A stretch of 64,000 bases of DNA, taken from positions 1,612,001 to 1,676,000 of the forward strand of contig NZ_JBHTAA010000005.1 in assembly GCF_042663225.1 (NCBI RefSeq), read 5' to 3'. The DNA comes from Haloferax namakaokahaiae (GTDB lineage: Archaea > Halobacteriota > Halobacteria > Halobacteriales > Haloferacaceae). How positions within the stretch are numbered: position 1 is the stretch's first letter; each line of letters begins with the position of its first letter. Positions 1 to 8,433 of this stretch are shown here, one piece after another. The position numbers and the translations under genes were made by a program. Under the pieces are notes generated by a model that saw only the letters and a program-made list of their open reading frames with translations, was not told the DNA's origin and did not search any database.

Positions 1-345
1 GGCGCGGCCGCGACGTGTCACGTCTTTCCTAACTCGCCAGTCTCGAAAGGCGACATGTGGAAGGCGTACAAAGGAAGCTACGGCGACGAACCCTTCATGC
101 GCACCGTCGCGGGCGGCGGCGGCGTCTACCGCTACCCCGAACCGAAGGCCGTCGCCGGCACCAACTTCGGCGAAGTCGGCTTCGAAATCGACCCCTCGAA
201 CCGCCGCCTCGTCGTCTTCTCGGCCATCGACAACATGATGAAAGGCTCCGCCGGGCAGGCCATCCACGCCGCGAACATCGCGCTCGGGCTGGACGAGACT
301 GCCGGGTTGGAATTCACGGGCTTCCACCCCATCGGGTCGCCCTAA
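1..345 (+). CDS. argC: N-acetyl-gamma-glutamyl-phosphate / LysW-gamma-glutamyl-phosphate reductase, 3' part
   Basis: C-terminal 114 residues of an ArgC/LysY reductase; the gene begins before the window and the frame is open from base 1. The enzyme reduces the acyl-phosphate made by ArgB to the semialdehyde, using NADPH. The visible part carries the conserved HVFPNSPVSKGDMWKAYKG stretch and the family C-terminal segment around DNMMKGSAGQAIHAAN, which is the typical ArgC/LysY ending. It is followed after 19 bp by argB in the same direction, so it is the upstream member of the arginine operon. In haloarchaea this pathway is expected to use LysW-bound glutamate rather than acetylglutamate; lysW itself is outside the window, so that is inference. 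Confidence 0.9.
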   Translation, partial: GAAATCHVFPNSPVSKGDMWKAYKGSYGDEPFMRTVAGGGGVYRYPEPKAVAGTNFGEVGFEIDPSNRRLVVFSAIDNMMKGSAGQAIHAANIALGLDETAGLEFTGFHPIGSP

Positions 346-364
346 CTGTCCCCCAGACTGACCA

Positions 365-1297
365 ATGACTGAATACACACGCACGGAACTGCTCGCAGCA
401 CACGAACAGCTCATCGACAACGACGTGAACTTGCTAGCTGATGGTGGTTCAGAGCCGCCGGTCGTCGTCAAAATCGGCGGCGCGAAAGCGGTTGACCCCG
501 AGGGCGCGGTCCAAGACGTGGCCCACCTCGTCGCCAACGGCACCGACGTCGTCGTCGTCCACGGCGGTTCGACAGCAGTAGACGAGACGCTCGAAGAACT
601 CGGCGAGGAACCGACCTACGTCGAGTCGCCCTCCGGCGTCACCGGCCGCTTCACCGACGAGCGCACCATGGAGGTGTTCTCGATGGTGATGCCCGGCAAA
701 CTCAACACGGACCTGACGGCGCTGTTCCGCGAGGCGGGCGTCGATGCGCTCGGTCTCTCGGGCGTCGATGGCGGCCTCCTCACCGGGCCGCGCAAATCGG
801 CGGTTCGCGTGGTCGAGAACGGCAAGAAGAAAATCAAGCGCGGCGACCACTCTGGGAAGATTACGAGCGTCAACGCGACGCTCCTCCAGACGCTCCTCGA
901 CGGCGGCTATACGCCCATCGTCACGGTTCCGATGCTCGCCGACGACGGTGTTCCCGTGAACGCCGACGCCGACCGTGCGGCCGCCGCAGTCGCGGGTGCA
1001 CTCGGCGCGAGACTCGTCGTCCTCACCGACGTGAAAGGCGTCTACGCCGACCCCGACGACGAATCGACGCTCATCGAGAACGCCGACACGCCCGAGGCGT
1101 TCTCGAACCTCGAATCGGCCGCGGAAGGCTTCATGACGAAGAAAGTCATGGCCGCGAAGGAAGCACTCTCTGGCGGGGCCGCCGAGGTCATCGTCTCCGA
1201 CGCGAACGTGAACGACCCCATCGTGACCGCGCTGAACGGCGGCGGCACGCACGTGACGCCCGGGGCGCTCGTGGAGAAAACGGAGGCAGACCAATGA
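365..1297 (+). CDS. argB: Acetylglutamate / LysW-gamma-glutamate kinase
   Basis: Amino-acid kinase family protein of 310 aa, which phosphorylates the side-chain carboxylate of carrier-bound glutamate using ATP. The family N-terminal motif VVVKIGGAKAV appears at about residues 35-45, followed by VVVHGG near 60-65, and the C-terminal kinase half contains LTDVKGVY and FMTKKVMAAKEAL. An N-terminal extension of about 34 residues precedes the kinase core; no in-frame ATG or GTG lies close to the core, so the ATG at 365 is kept. The 3' end overlaps argD by 4 bp (ATGA), a sign of translational coupling. Confidence 0.93.
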   Translation: MTEYTRTELLAAHEQLIDNDVNLLADGGSEPPVVVKIGGAKAVDPEGAVQDVAHLVANGTDVVVVHGGSTAVDETLEELGEEPTYVESPSGVTGRFTDERTMEVFSMVMPGKLNTDLTALFREAGVDALGLSGVDGGLLTGPRKSAVRVVENGKKKIKRGDHSGKITSVNATLLQTLLDGGYTPIVTVPMLADDGVPVNADADRAAAAVAGALGARLVVLTDVKGVYADPDDESTLIENADTPEAFSNLESAAEGFMTKKVMAAKEALSGGAAEVIVSDANVNDPIVTALNGGGTHVTPGALVEKTEADQ

Positions 1298-2433
1298 CTG
1301 GGGAAGGATTCGTCTTCTCCGAGAAGCCCATCACAATCGAATCCGGTGAGGGCGCATACCTCTACAGCGACGACGGGACCGAATACCTCGACTTCGGCGC
1401 GAACTACGCCGTCGCCGCGTTGGGTCACTCTCACCCGGCCGTCGTCTCCGCAGTTCAGGAGCAGGCCGCGAAGCTGACCTACGTGCAGGCGTCCTATCCC
1501 GTCGATGTTCGCACCGAGTTGTACGAAAAGCTCGGCGCGCTCGCCCCCGGCGACCTCTCGAAGGTGTGGCTCTGTAACTCCGGAACCGAAGCCAACGAGA
1601 CTGCACTGAAGTTCGCTCGCTCGGCGACCGGTCGCCAGAAGATTATCGCCACCAAGCGCGCCTTCCACGGCCGCACGCTGGGGTCGCTCGCGCTCACGTG
1701 GAAACAGAAGTACAAGAAGCCCTACGAGCCGGTCGCTGGCGGCGTCGAGTTCGTCAGCTACGGCGACGAAGAAGAGTTGGCCGAGGCAATCGACGACGAG
1801 ACGGCCGCCGTATTTTTAGAGCCGATTCAGGGCGAAGGCGGCATCAATCCCGCTACCGCGGAGTACCTCCAGACCGCCCGCGACCTGACCGAAGACGCCG
1901 GTGCCGCGCTCGTCTTCGACGAGATTCAGACCGGTCTCGGACGCACGGGCGAACTCTGGGCGTGCGAACACTCGGGCGTCGTCCCCGACATCCTCACGAG
2001 CGCGAAAGGCATCGCAAACGGGCTTCCGCTCGGCGCGACGCTGTGTGCCGACTGGATTGCTGACGGCGCGGCCTCCCACGGTTCGACCTTCTCCGGCGGA
2101 CCGGTCGTCTGTGCCGCCGCGAACGCCACGCTCGACACCATCGTCGAAGAGGACCTACCCGGCCACGCCGCCGAGATTGGCGACTACCTCACGAGCGAAC
2201 TCGAAGCCGCGGCCGAAGAACACGACCTGCCGATTCGAGAGGTTCGCGGCGAGGGTCTGATGATTGGCGTCGAGGTGAAACGCGGCGCGAACCGCGTCCT
2301 GAAGAACCTCGCGCTGTCCGAGCAGGTGCTCGCACTTCCCGCCGGCCGGACAGTCGTGCGGTTCCTCCCGCCGCTCGTCATCGACGAGTCGCACGCAGAC
2401 GACGTCGTCGAAGCGATGGTGAACGTGTTATGA
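1294..2433 (+). CDS. argD: Acetylornithine / LysW-gamma-ornithine aminotransferase
   Basis: Class-III PLP-dependent aminotransferase of 379 aa, which converts the carrier-bound glutamate semialdehyde to the ornithine derivative. Visible family marks are the glycine/threonine phosphate-binding segment CNSGTEANETALKFAR, the Asp-containing motif LVFDEIQTGLGRTG, and the Schiff-base lysine in SAKGIANGLPLGA. Its start overlaps the end of argB and its end overlaps the start of argE, each by 4 bp, so the three are almost certainly translated from one message. Length is normal for the family. Confidence 0.94.
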   Translation: MTGEGFVFSEKPITIESGEGAYLYSDDGTEYLDFGANYAVAALGHSHPAVVSAVQEQAAKLTYVQASYPVDVRTELYEKLGALAPGDLSKVWLCNSGTEANETALKFARSATGRQKIIATKRAFHGRTLGSLALTWKQKYKKPYEPVAGGVEFVSYGDEEELAEAIDDETAAVFLEPIQGEGGINPATAEYLQTARDLTEDAGAALVFDEIQTGLGRTGELWACEHSGVVPDILTSAKGIANGLPLGATLCADWIADGAASHGSTFSGGPVVCAAANATLDTIVEEDLPGHAAEIGDYLTSELEAAAEEHDLPIREVRGEGLMIGVEVKRGANRVLKNLALSEQVLALPAGRTVVRFLPPLVIDESHADDVVEAMVNVL

Positions 2434-3509
2434 CCGCGAAACTCGACCACGAGGCGACCAGCGAAACCGACGCCGAACTCGTCGCGGGGAGCGACTGGAC
2501 GGAGGCGCGTCGCCTGCTCTACGACATGGTTTCGACGCCCTCGGTCTCGGGCGACGAGGCCGACGCGGCCGAGGTTCTGAAGGCCTTCTTCGAGGCCAAC
2601 GACCGCGAGGTGTGGATAGACGAGGTCGGCAACGTTCGCGCACCGGCCGACGACTCGGTCCTCTTGACTTCGCACATCGACACCGTCCCCGGCGACGTCC
2701 CCGTGAAAGTCGAAGACGGCGTGCTCTGGGGTCGCGGCAGCGTCGATGCGACCGGGCCGCTCTGTTCGATGGCCGCCGCGGCGGTCGAAACCGGCGTCTC
2801 CTACGTCGGCGTCGTCGGCGAAGAGAAGACCTCGCGCGGCGCGTGGCACCTCGCCGAGACCCGCGACGAACCCGGGGCCGTCATCAACGGCGAACCCTCC
2901 GGCTGGGACGGAATTACGCTCGGCTACCGCGGGTTCCTCTCGGGGACGTACATCGCCACCAGCGAACAGGGACACTCCTCGCGCCCCGAGGAGAACGCCA
3001 TCCAATCCGCCGTCGCGTGGTGGTCGCGCGTCGCCGACTTCTTCGACGAAGAACGCGACGGCGTCTTCGACACCGTGACGACGAAGCCCGTGAACTTCGA
3101 CGGCGGTCCCACCGAAGATGGTCTCGCAGTCGAAGCGACCGTGGACGTGCAGTTCCGCGTCCCGCCTCGCTACACCATCGAGGACGTGCGCGAAGTCGCG
3201 GAGGGCGAACTCACCCGCGGGAGCGTCCACTGGAACAAACCCATCCCGCCGGTGATGCAGAGTCCCCGGACGGACATCGCACGCGCCTTCCGCGTGGCGA
3301 TTCGCGGCGCTGGCGCGAAACCCCGCTTGCTTCGTAAGACCGGCACCAGCGACATGAACATCTTCGCGGGCGTCTGGGACTGTCCGATGGTCACCTACGG
3401 TCCCGGCGACTCGGACCTCGACCACGCCCCCGACGAACGCCTCGCGCTCGACGAGTTCGACGCGTCTATCGACGTGCTCGTGGACGTCTGCGAGCGCTTG
3501 CTCGACTAA
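2430..3509 (+). CDS. argE: LysW-gamma-L-ornithine (acetylornithine-type) deacetylase/hydrolase
   Basis: M20-family metallopeptidase of 359 aa, which releases ornithine from its carrier. Metal-site motifs are visible: SHIDTVPG (first His and Asp), GRGSVDATGPL (bridging Asp), GEEKTSRGAWH (catalytic Glu pair), and a C-terminal GDSDLDHAPDE segment with a ligand His. The order argB-argD-argE-argF fits the LysW-type arginine pathway reported for haloarchaea. It has a 4-bp overlap with argD. It is also close in sequence type to LysK, so acting on lysine as well cannot be excluded from sequence alone. Confidence 0.9.
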   Translation: MTAKLDHEATSETDAELVAGSDWTEARRLLYDMVSTPSVSGDEADAAEVLKAFFEANDREVWIDEVGNVRAPADDSVLLTSHIDTVPGDVPVKVEDGVLWGRGSVDATGPLCSMAAAAVETGVSYVGVVGEEKTSRGAWHLAETRDEPGAVINGEPSGWDGITLGYRGFLSGTYIATSEQGHSSRPEENAIQSAVAWWSRVADFFDEERDGVFDTVTTKPVNFDGGPTEDGLAVEATVDVQFRVPPRYTIEDVREVAEGELTRGSVHWNKPIPPVMQSPRTDIARAFRVAIRGAGAKPRLLRKTGTSDMNIFAGVWDCPMVTYGPGDSDLDHAPDERLALDEFDASIDVLVDVCERLLD

Positions 3510-3525
3510 CATTCTCGAAGAACCA

Positions 3526-4425
3526 ATGCTCGAAACCACCCACTTCACAGATATCGACGACATCAGCGCATCGGAGTTAGACCGCGTGCTCACCCGCGCC
3601 GCCGACCTCAAATCCGGGGCGGACGACACGCGACTCTCCCGAGCGACGCTGGCGATGCTCTTCGAGAAACCGAGCACGCGCACCCGCGTCTCCTTCGAGA
3701 CGGGGATGACGCAGTTGGGCGGCCACGCGCTCTTTCTCGGCCCGGAAGACATCCAACTCGGCCACGGCGAACCGCTCTCCGATACGGCCAGAGTGTTAGG
3801 TCGCTACGGCGACGCCATCATGGTTCGCCTCTTCGACCACGCCGACCTCTTGGAAATCGCCGAGTACTCCGACGCCCCGGTCATCAACGGCCTGACCGAC
3901 GACGCGCACCCCTGCCAGACGCTCGCCGACCTGCTCACCATCCGCGAGTTCGTCGGCGACTTCGACGAGGTGAGTGCGGCGTGGGTCGGCGACGGCAACA
4001 ACGTCGGCCAGTCGTTCGTCCTCGGCTGTGCGATGGCCGGTATCGACCTCACCGTGGCAACCCCGCCGGAGTACGCGGTGGACGACGAAGTACTCGTCCG
4101 CGCCGAAGAACTCGGGACGGCACCGACCATCACGACAGACCCAGAGGAGGCCATCGACGGGGCCGACGTGGTCTACACCGACGTGTGGATTTCGATGGGC
4201 CAAGAGAGCGAGCGCCACGAGAAGCTACAGGCGTTCGAGGGCTTCCAGTTGAACGAAACCCTGCTCGAAGGAACCGACGCCAAGGTCATGCACTGTCTGC
4301 CCGCCCACCGCGGCGAGGAGATAACGGGCGACGTGCTCGAAAGCGAGCGCTCGCTCGTCTGGGACCAAGCGGAGAACCGTCTGCACGCGCAGAAAGGCCT
4401 GCTCGTGGAGCTGCTCGAAGAGTAA
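3526..4425 (+). CDS. argF: Ornithine carbamoyltransferase
   Basis: Transcarbamylase of 299 aa, which makes citrulline from ornithine and carbamoyl phosphate. The carbamoyl-phosphate site KPSTRTRVSFETGM (about residues 46-59) and HPCQTLADL, together with the ornithine-side motifs WVGDGNNV and MHCLPAHRG, are all present, so the protein looks intact. It starts 16 bp after argE and is the last gene of the arginine operon in this window. An inverted repeat followed by a short T-run lies just downstream (4447-4470) and may end the operon. Confidence 0.95.
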   Translation: MLETTHFTDIDDISASELDRVLTRAADLKSGADDTRLSRATLAMLFEKPSTRTRVSFETGMTQLGGHALFLGPEDIQLGHGEPLSDTARVLGRYGDAIMVRLFDHADLLEIAEYSDAPVINGLTDDAHPCQTLADLLTIREFVGDFDEVSAAWVGDGNNVGQSFVLGCAMAGIDLTVATPPEYAVDDEVLVRAEELGTAPTITTDPEEAIDGADVVYTDVWISMGQESERHEKLQAFEGFQLNETLLEGTDAKVMHCLPAHRGEEITGDVLESERSLVWDQAENRLHAQKGLLVELLEE

Positions 4426-4446
4426 CCTGGTTTCGTCTTCAGCCAC

Positions 4447-4466
4447 CTAGTGTGGCGGCACACTAG
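4447..4466. promoter_or_regulatory. Inverted repeat between argF and vapB
   Basis: Perfect 8-bp arms CTAGTGTG and CACACTAG separated by GCGG. The repeat sits 22 bp after the argF stop and 31 bp before the vapB start, followed by TCTTTTC. It could be the argF terminator hairpin or, given its position and symmetry, the site bound by the AbrB-type antitoxin; the sequence does not decide between them. Confidence 0.5.
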
Positions 4467-4497
4467 TCTTTTCAACAAGCGGTGCTAGTACTCGTTC

Positions 4498-4749
4498 ATG
4501 AGCAGTGAACCGGTAGACGCTGAAAGCAAGGTGTCTGGAAACCAAGCGAATATCCCAGCCCGAATTCGTCGAGAATTGGGGATCGACGATGGAGATAAAC
4601 TCCGCTGGCATCTCGAAGAAGACGGAAGTATCCGAGTCCAGGTTGTCCAACAACGGAGTGGAACGTTTGCGGATTTCGATGGGTACGACGGTGTAGAAGA
4701 AACAGATGCCACCACGGACCATGACGCGTGGGGCGTCGAGACAGAGTAA
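4498..4749 (+). CDS. AbrB/MazE-fold DNA-binding protein, probable VapB-type antitoxin
   Basis: Protein of 83 aa with a swapped-hairpin AbrB-type N-terminal domain: the segment VSGNQANIPARIRRELGI followed by GDKLRWHLEEDGSIRV is the standard pattern (about residues 12-52). The acidic tail (about 55-83) would be the part that wraps the toxin. The next gene starts immediately after the stop codon and encodes a PIN-domain protein, which is the usual antitoxin-toxin order. Codon use is less GC-rich than in the arg genes, which suggests acquired DNA. Autoregulation through the upstream inverted repeat is an inference. Confidence 0.82.
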   Translation: MSSEPVDAESKVSGNQANIPARIRRELGIDDGDKLRWHLEEDGSIRVQVVQQRSGTFADFDGYDGVEETDATTDHDAWGVETE

Positions 4750-5184
4750 ATGCCACGGGCACTTATCGACACGACCGTCTTATTTGCTGCTGCGTACCGT
4801 CGAGACGGGATGCACACCGAAGCTCGACCAATTCTTCAGGGGATCGATGACGCGTCGCTTCCAGAAGCAGTCGTTCTCGATTATGTTTTAGCAGAGACAC
4901 TCAATGGGCTAACGACTCACGCCGGACACGGTTCTGCAGTAGACTTCTTAGATCGACTCGAGGAGAACGCGCGATTCCACATCGAGTCTGTGAACTCCGA
5001 TGCGTTTGCGACCGCAAAGGCACTCTTCAGACGACACCGTCAACTCTCGTTCGTCGATGCCTGTATTGTTGCGTATATGCAGACCCGGGGCTTGGGATAT
5101 CTCTACGCGTTTGACGATGAGTTTGATGCGATAGACGATGTCTACCGGCTCGACACTGCCACAGACCCGTACTCTCCGAACTAA
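4750..5184 (+). CDS. PIN-domain ribonuclease, probable VapC-type toxin
   Basis: PIN-domain protein of 144 aa. The acidic active-site residues appear in order: Asp in RALIDTTVLF (about residue 7), Glu in LAETLNGL (about 49), Asp in SFVDACIVAYM (about 101), and a C-terminal Asp in YAFDDEFDAID (about 120). In known VapC proteins these bind Mg2+ and cut RNA, often tRNA. The start codon directly abuts the antitoxin stop. The target RNA cannot be told from sequence. Codon use is AT-richer than the surrounding chromosome. Confidence 0.82.
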   Translation: MPRALIDTTVLFAAAYRRDGMHTEARPILQGIDDASLPEAVVLDYVLAETLNGLTTHAGHGSAVDFLDRLEENARFHIESVNSDAFATAKALFRRHRQLSFVDACIVAYMQTRGLGYLYAFDDEFDAIDDVYRLDTATDPYSPN

Positions 5185-5583
5185 CCACGCGACTCTGTCG
5201 AAGACCCCCGTTTCTGATAGTTTGTTGATGACGTGCTGAATACAGGGCGCGAGTCGGTCATCATCGCCAGCATCTCCTCACCAAGTGTAGAAGGTTTCAG
5301 TTCCTCGAATTGCGTAGCCAAGATAGAATATATCGTGCCCAAACCACAGCACCGACGCCTGCCACCAAGATAGCAATTCCAAGGAGAGCCAACTTAACGG
5401 AGGTACTCGGTAGCATATTCTCACTACTCCAGTTTTGATCGTAGGTTTATTGGTAGAACAGAGCGCGTACACTCCTGATTCACAATCGGTGCTGTGCTGA
5501 ACTCATCCTCTGTCTGTGTCACACCATACCTGTCAGAAGTCGATGGATTCGACGACACCAAAAAACAGCACAACTGAGGTATT
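5185..5583. other. AT-richer intergenic stretch after the toxin-antitoxin pair
   Basis: About 400 bp with lower GC than the flanks. The only plausible content I see is the tiny minus-strand reading frame at 5297-5416, listed separately. The other short open frames here look random in composition. This may be the remnant of the insertion that carried the toxin-antitoxin genes; no direct repeats or transposase remains were seen. Confidence 0.5.
5297..5416 (-). CDS. Possible 39-aa single-pass membrane protein
   Basis: Reading frame ATG at 5416 to TGA at 5297. The product starts MLPSTSVKLALLG and continues as one strongly hydrophobic segment (about residues 8-26: LALLGIAILVAGVGAVVWA), then a basic tail ending WLRNSRN. 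That is a textbook single transmembrane helix with a positive C-terminus. The codons are AT-rich, like vapBC. No homologue is recognised, no clear ribosome-binding site is seen, and it could be chance; the clean hydrophobic-basic layout is the only support. Confidence 0.4.
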   Translation of the reverse strand: MLPSTSVKLALLGIAILVAGVGAVVWARYILSWLRNSRN

Positions 5584-6045
5584 CTACGCCTGTGCGCCAC
5601 TCTCGCCCGTCGCATCCGCGTTCGCTTCCGACGGGATGAGACCGAGTTGTCGCATCGTCCCGAGGTAGTCGAACGCGTTCCACTGTTCTGCGATTTCCTC
5701 ACCCTCGAACCGGTAGACCGTGATTCCGGGCGAGCGCCAGTGGAGACCCGTCGGTTGGTCCGTCAGGAACGACGGCTCCTCGTTCGTCCCTTCGAGCGTG
5801 TATCGAACGACGACGCGGTCGGCGGAGGCGATGAGGTCGTCGATAGTGAACTCGATATCCGGTGTTCCGTCGATAACGTCTCGCAGCATTCCTTTGGCCC
5901 TGTCGAGGTCGCGGTCGCCCATCGGGTCGTGCATGACGAAGTCTTCGGTACAGAACTCGTCCATACTCTCCGGGTCGCGGGCGTCCCAGACGGTTTCGAG
6001 TTGCTTTTCGACGATTGCTTTGCGTCGGGGGGTTGGTATCATCAC
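5584..6045 (-). CDS. SnoaL-like ester cyclase / NTF2-fold protein
   Basis: Protein of 153 aa with the SnoaL-like pattern: N-terminal helix with a KQLETVWDARDPESMDEF-like stretch, then FVMHDPMGDRDLDRAK, a middle part DIEFTIDDLIASADRVVVRYTLEGT, and the C-terminal strand GITVYRFEGEEIAEQWNAFDYLGTMRQLGLI. Members of this NTF2-fold group are small enzymes or ligand-binding proteins (polyketide cyclase-like), and their substrates are rarely known. It stands alone, divergent from the helicase gene at 6177. Function beyond the fold is unknown. Confidence 0.8.
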   Translation of the reverse strand: MMIPTPRRKAIVEKQLETVWDARDPESMDEFCTEDFVMHDPMGDRDLDRAKGMLRDVIDGTPDIEFTIDDLIASADRVVVRYTLEGTNEEPSFLTDQPTGLHWRSPGITVYRFEGEEIAEQWNAFDYLGTMRQLGLIPSEANADATGESGAQA

Positions 6046-6146
6046 CAGTCACCACGCGCTAGTACGCTCGTTCGACCGATAGCGTATTTGTCAGGTCGGT
6101 CGGTAACTCCAGTTCGACGGACAGTGGTCGCCTTCCCCTCCGAGCC

Positions 6147-6152
6147 TTTTAA
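6147..6152 (+). promoter_or_regulatory. TATA-like box for the DinG/XPD helicase gene
   Basis: TTTTAA, ending 25 nt before the GTG at 6177. This is the spacing expected for a leaderless haloarchaeal transcript and supports 6177 as the start rather than the upstream TTG at 6171. Confidence 0.5.
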
Positions 6153-6176
6153 TCGGATGGCGACCGAGCATTGGTC

Positions 6177-8372
6177 GTGTCCTCCTCGAACGGCCCGCAG
6201 GACGAACCACGAACGTGGCGATTTTTCCCCTACGAGGAGCCGTATCCGAACCAACAGGCGGCGATGTCCGGTATCGCCGACGCGCTCGACGACGGTCGAA
6301 ACGTCCTGCTCGAAGGGGCGACGGGGACGGGAAAGACCATCTCGGCGCTCGTGCCCGCGTTGGAACACGCCCGCGAGCACGACAAGACGGTGGTCATCAC
6401 GACGAACGTCCACCAGCAGATGCGACAGTTCATCGAAGACGCCCGCGCAATCACGCGCAGCGAGGCGATTCGTGCGGTCGTCTTCCGCGGAAAATCCTCG
6501 ATGTGCCACATCGAGGTCGGGTTTCAGGAGTGCCAGACGCTCCGCGATACGACCCGGAGTCTGGTCGAGAAGGAGTCCGACAAGGCCGAGTTGGCCACGC
6601 AGGCCGAGACGTTGCTCGACCAGATGCGCGAGGGGCAGCAGGGTGCCGCCGACGCTCGCAGCGCCATCACCGACGAACTCGACTCGCTCGAAGACGAACT
6701 GAGTGAGATGCGCGGCGGCAACACGTGCGAACACTACTACAACAACCTCACGCAGAACACCGACGAGTTCTTCCAGTGGCTCTTCGACGACGTTCGAACG
6801 CCGGACGAGATTTTCAAATACGCCGGTCGGCAGAAGATGTGCGGCTACGAGTTGTTGAAAGAGGGAATGGAAGGTATCGACCTCGTCGTCTGCAACTACC
6901 ACCACCTGCTCGACCCGATGATACGCGAGCAGTTCTTCCGATGGCTCGGCCGCGACCCCGACGAGGTCATCACCGTCTTCGACGAGGCCCACAACATCGA
7001 AGGCGTCGCCCGCGACCACGCGAGTCGGGCGCTGACCGAGAACACGCTCGAAAGCGCCGTCAACGAGTTAGAGGAGGTGGACGACTCGCGGGCCGAGAGC
7101 GCCCAGAACGTCATCGAGACGTTCCTCTCCGTGCTCCGTGAGAGCTACGACGAGGCGTTCGGATTCGGCGAGCGCGAGCAGGTCGGCGAGAACTGGTACG
7201 ACCTCTCGATTGCGAACCGCGGCCGGCGCGACGATTTGACGATGAAGTTCCTCGAGTCCTACGAGGGCCGCGGCATCGACGTGGAGGTCGAACTCGCCTT
7301 GCAGTTGGGCAAGCGACTGGACGAGCAGTACGAAGACGAGTACAAAAATGGAGAGTCCACGACGCGACGGGAGTGCCAGACGTTGCAGGCGGCGTCGTTC
7401 ATCTCCGACTGGATGGAGATGGGCGGCGAGTTGGGTCACCATCCGATGCTCTCGGTGCGCCGCGATTCGGGGACCGAAGAACTCTACGGCCGGGCCGAAC
7501 TCTACACCTGCATTCCGCGAGCGGTCACCCGCGAGTTGTTCGAAGAGGTCCACGCGAGCATCCTCATGTCGGCGACGTTGCGGCCGTTCGACGTGACCGA
7601 AGACACGCTGGGGCTTCCGAATCCGGTGACGATGGCCTACGGTCTGGAGTATCCGGAAGAGAATCGCCGGACGTTCTCGGTGTCGCTCCCGGCGCTCTTT
7701 TCGTCGGAACGGGACAACCCGAACACCCAAGAACAAATCGAGGAGGTGCTCGCCGACGCCTCGCGCTTTACGCCCGGCAACACGCTCGTCTTCTTCCCGT
7801 CGTACGCCGAAGCGGAGCGCCACCACGAACGCCTCAGGATGCGCTCGGACGTCGAAGACGACCTGTTCTTGGACGAACCGGGCGTCCGCGCCGAGGAGGC
7901 GAGAAAGGAGTTCGTCGGAAAGGACGGGGCGGTGCTCCTCACGTCGCTGTGGGGGACGCTCGCCGAGGGGGTGAGTTTCGACGGCGACGACGCGAGAACC
8001 GTGGTGGTCGTCGGCGTGCCGTACCCGCACCTCTCCGAGCGCATGGAGGCCGTCCAAGACGCCTACGACCGGGCGTACAAAGGCGTCAAGGACGCCGGCT
8101 GGCAGTACGCCGTCGAGATTCCGACCATCAGAAAGACGCGACAGGCGTTGGGTCGGGTGATTCGCTCGCCCGACGACTTCGGGGTTCGCATCCTCGCCGA
8201 CAAGCGCTACACGCGAGAGAGTTCGTCGATGGGCAAGTACGGCGTCCGCGGGGCGTTCCCGGTCGAAGAGCGCGCAGAGATGGTCGATATCTCGCCGGCG
8301 AAACTCAAATTTGCGATGCTCAACTTCTACAACGACCACGACGCCTACGACGGCGCGCCACCGCGGCCGTAG
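6177..8372 (+). CDS. XPD/DinG-family superfamily-2 DNA helicase
   Basis: Helicase of 731 aa. Walker A is LLEGATGTGKT, Walker B/DEAH is TVFDEAHNIEG, motif III-like SATLRPF, and C-terminal motifs are LWGTLAEGVSFDG, VVVGVPYP and RQALGRVIRSPDDFG. Cysteines placed between motifs I and II (SSMCHIE, QECQTL, NTCEHYY, KMCGYEL) are in the position of the Fe-S domain of XPD/DinG helicases. Known relatives unwind DNA 5' to 3' in repair. Start chosen at the GTG because a TATA-like box lies 25 nt upstream. In haloarchaea these are commonly annotated as DEAD/DEAH helicase or DNA repair helicase; which repair route it serves is not visible. Confidence 0.9.
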   Translation: MSSSNGPQDEPRTWRFFPYEEPYPNQQAAMSGIADALDDGRNVLLEGATGTGKTISALVPALEHAREHDKTVVITTNVHQQMRQFIEDARAITRSEAIRAVVFRGKSSMCHIEVGFQECQTLRDTTRSLVEKESDKAELATQAETLLDQMREGQQGAADARSAITDELDSLEDELSEMRGGNTCEHYYNNLTQNTDEFFQWLFDDVRTPDEIFKYAGRQKMCGYELLKEGMEGIDLVVCNYHHLLDPMIREQFFRWLGRDPDEVITVFDEAHNIEGVARDHASRALTENTLESAVNELEEVDDSRAESAQNVIETFLSVLRESYDEAFGFGEREQVGENWYDLSIANRGRRDDLTMKFLESYEGRGIDVEVELALQLGKRLDEQYEDEYKNGESTTRRECQTLQAASFISDWMEMGGELGHHPMLSVRRDSGTEELYGRAELYTCIPRAVTRELFEEVHASILMSATLRPFDVTEDTLGLPNPVTMAYGLEYPEENRRTFSVSLPALFSSERDNPNTQEQIEEVLADASRFTPGNTLVFFPSYAEAERHHERLRMRSDVEDDLFLDEPGVRAEEARKEFVGKDGAVLLTSLWGTLAEGVSFDGDDARTVVVVGVPYPHLSERMEAVQDAYDRAYKGVKDAGWQYAVEIPTIRKTRQALGRVIRSPDDFGVRILADKRYTRESSSMGKYGVRGAFPVEERAEMVDISPAKLKFAMLNFYNDHDAYDGAPPRP

Positions 8373-8433
8373 GCGCGACGAGAGCGGGTCGAACCCGGCG
8401 AGACATTCATCCGTGTTCAAGCCAACACGAAGC

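Noticed and set aside
5278..5472. 64-codon minus-strand frame in the AT-rich gap
   Set aside because: Rich in Trp, Tyr and Cys with no clear structure; the overlapping 39-aa frame looks better.
4430..5583. Insertion sequence or integrated element
   Set aside because: Composition differs from flanks, but no transposase, integrase, terminal repeats or target duplication is visible.
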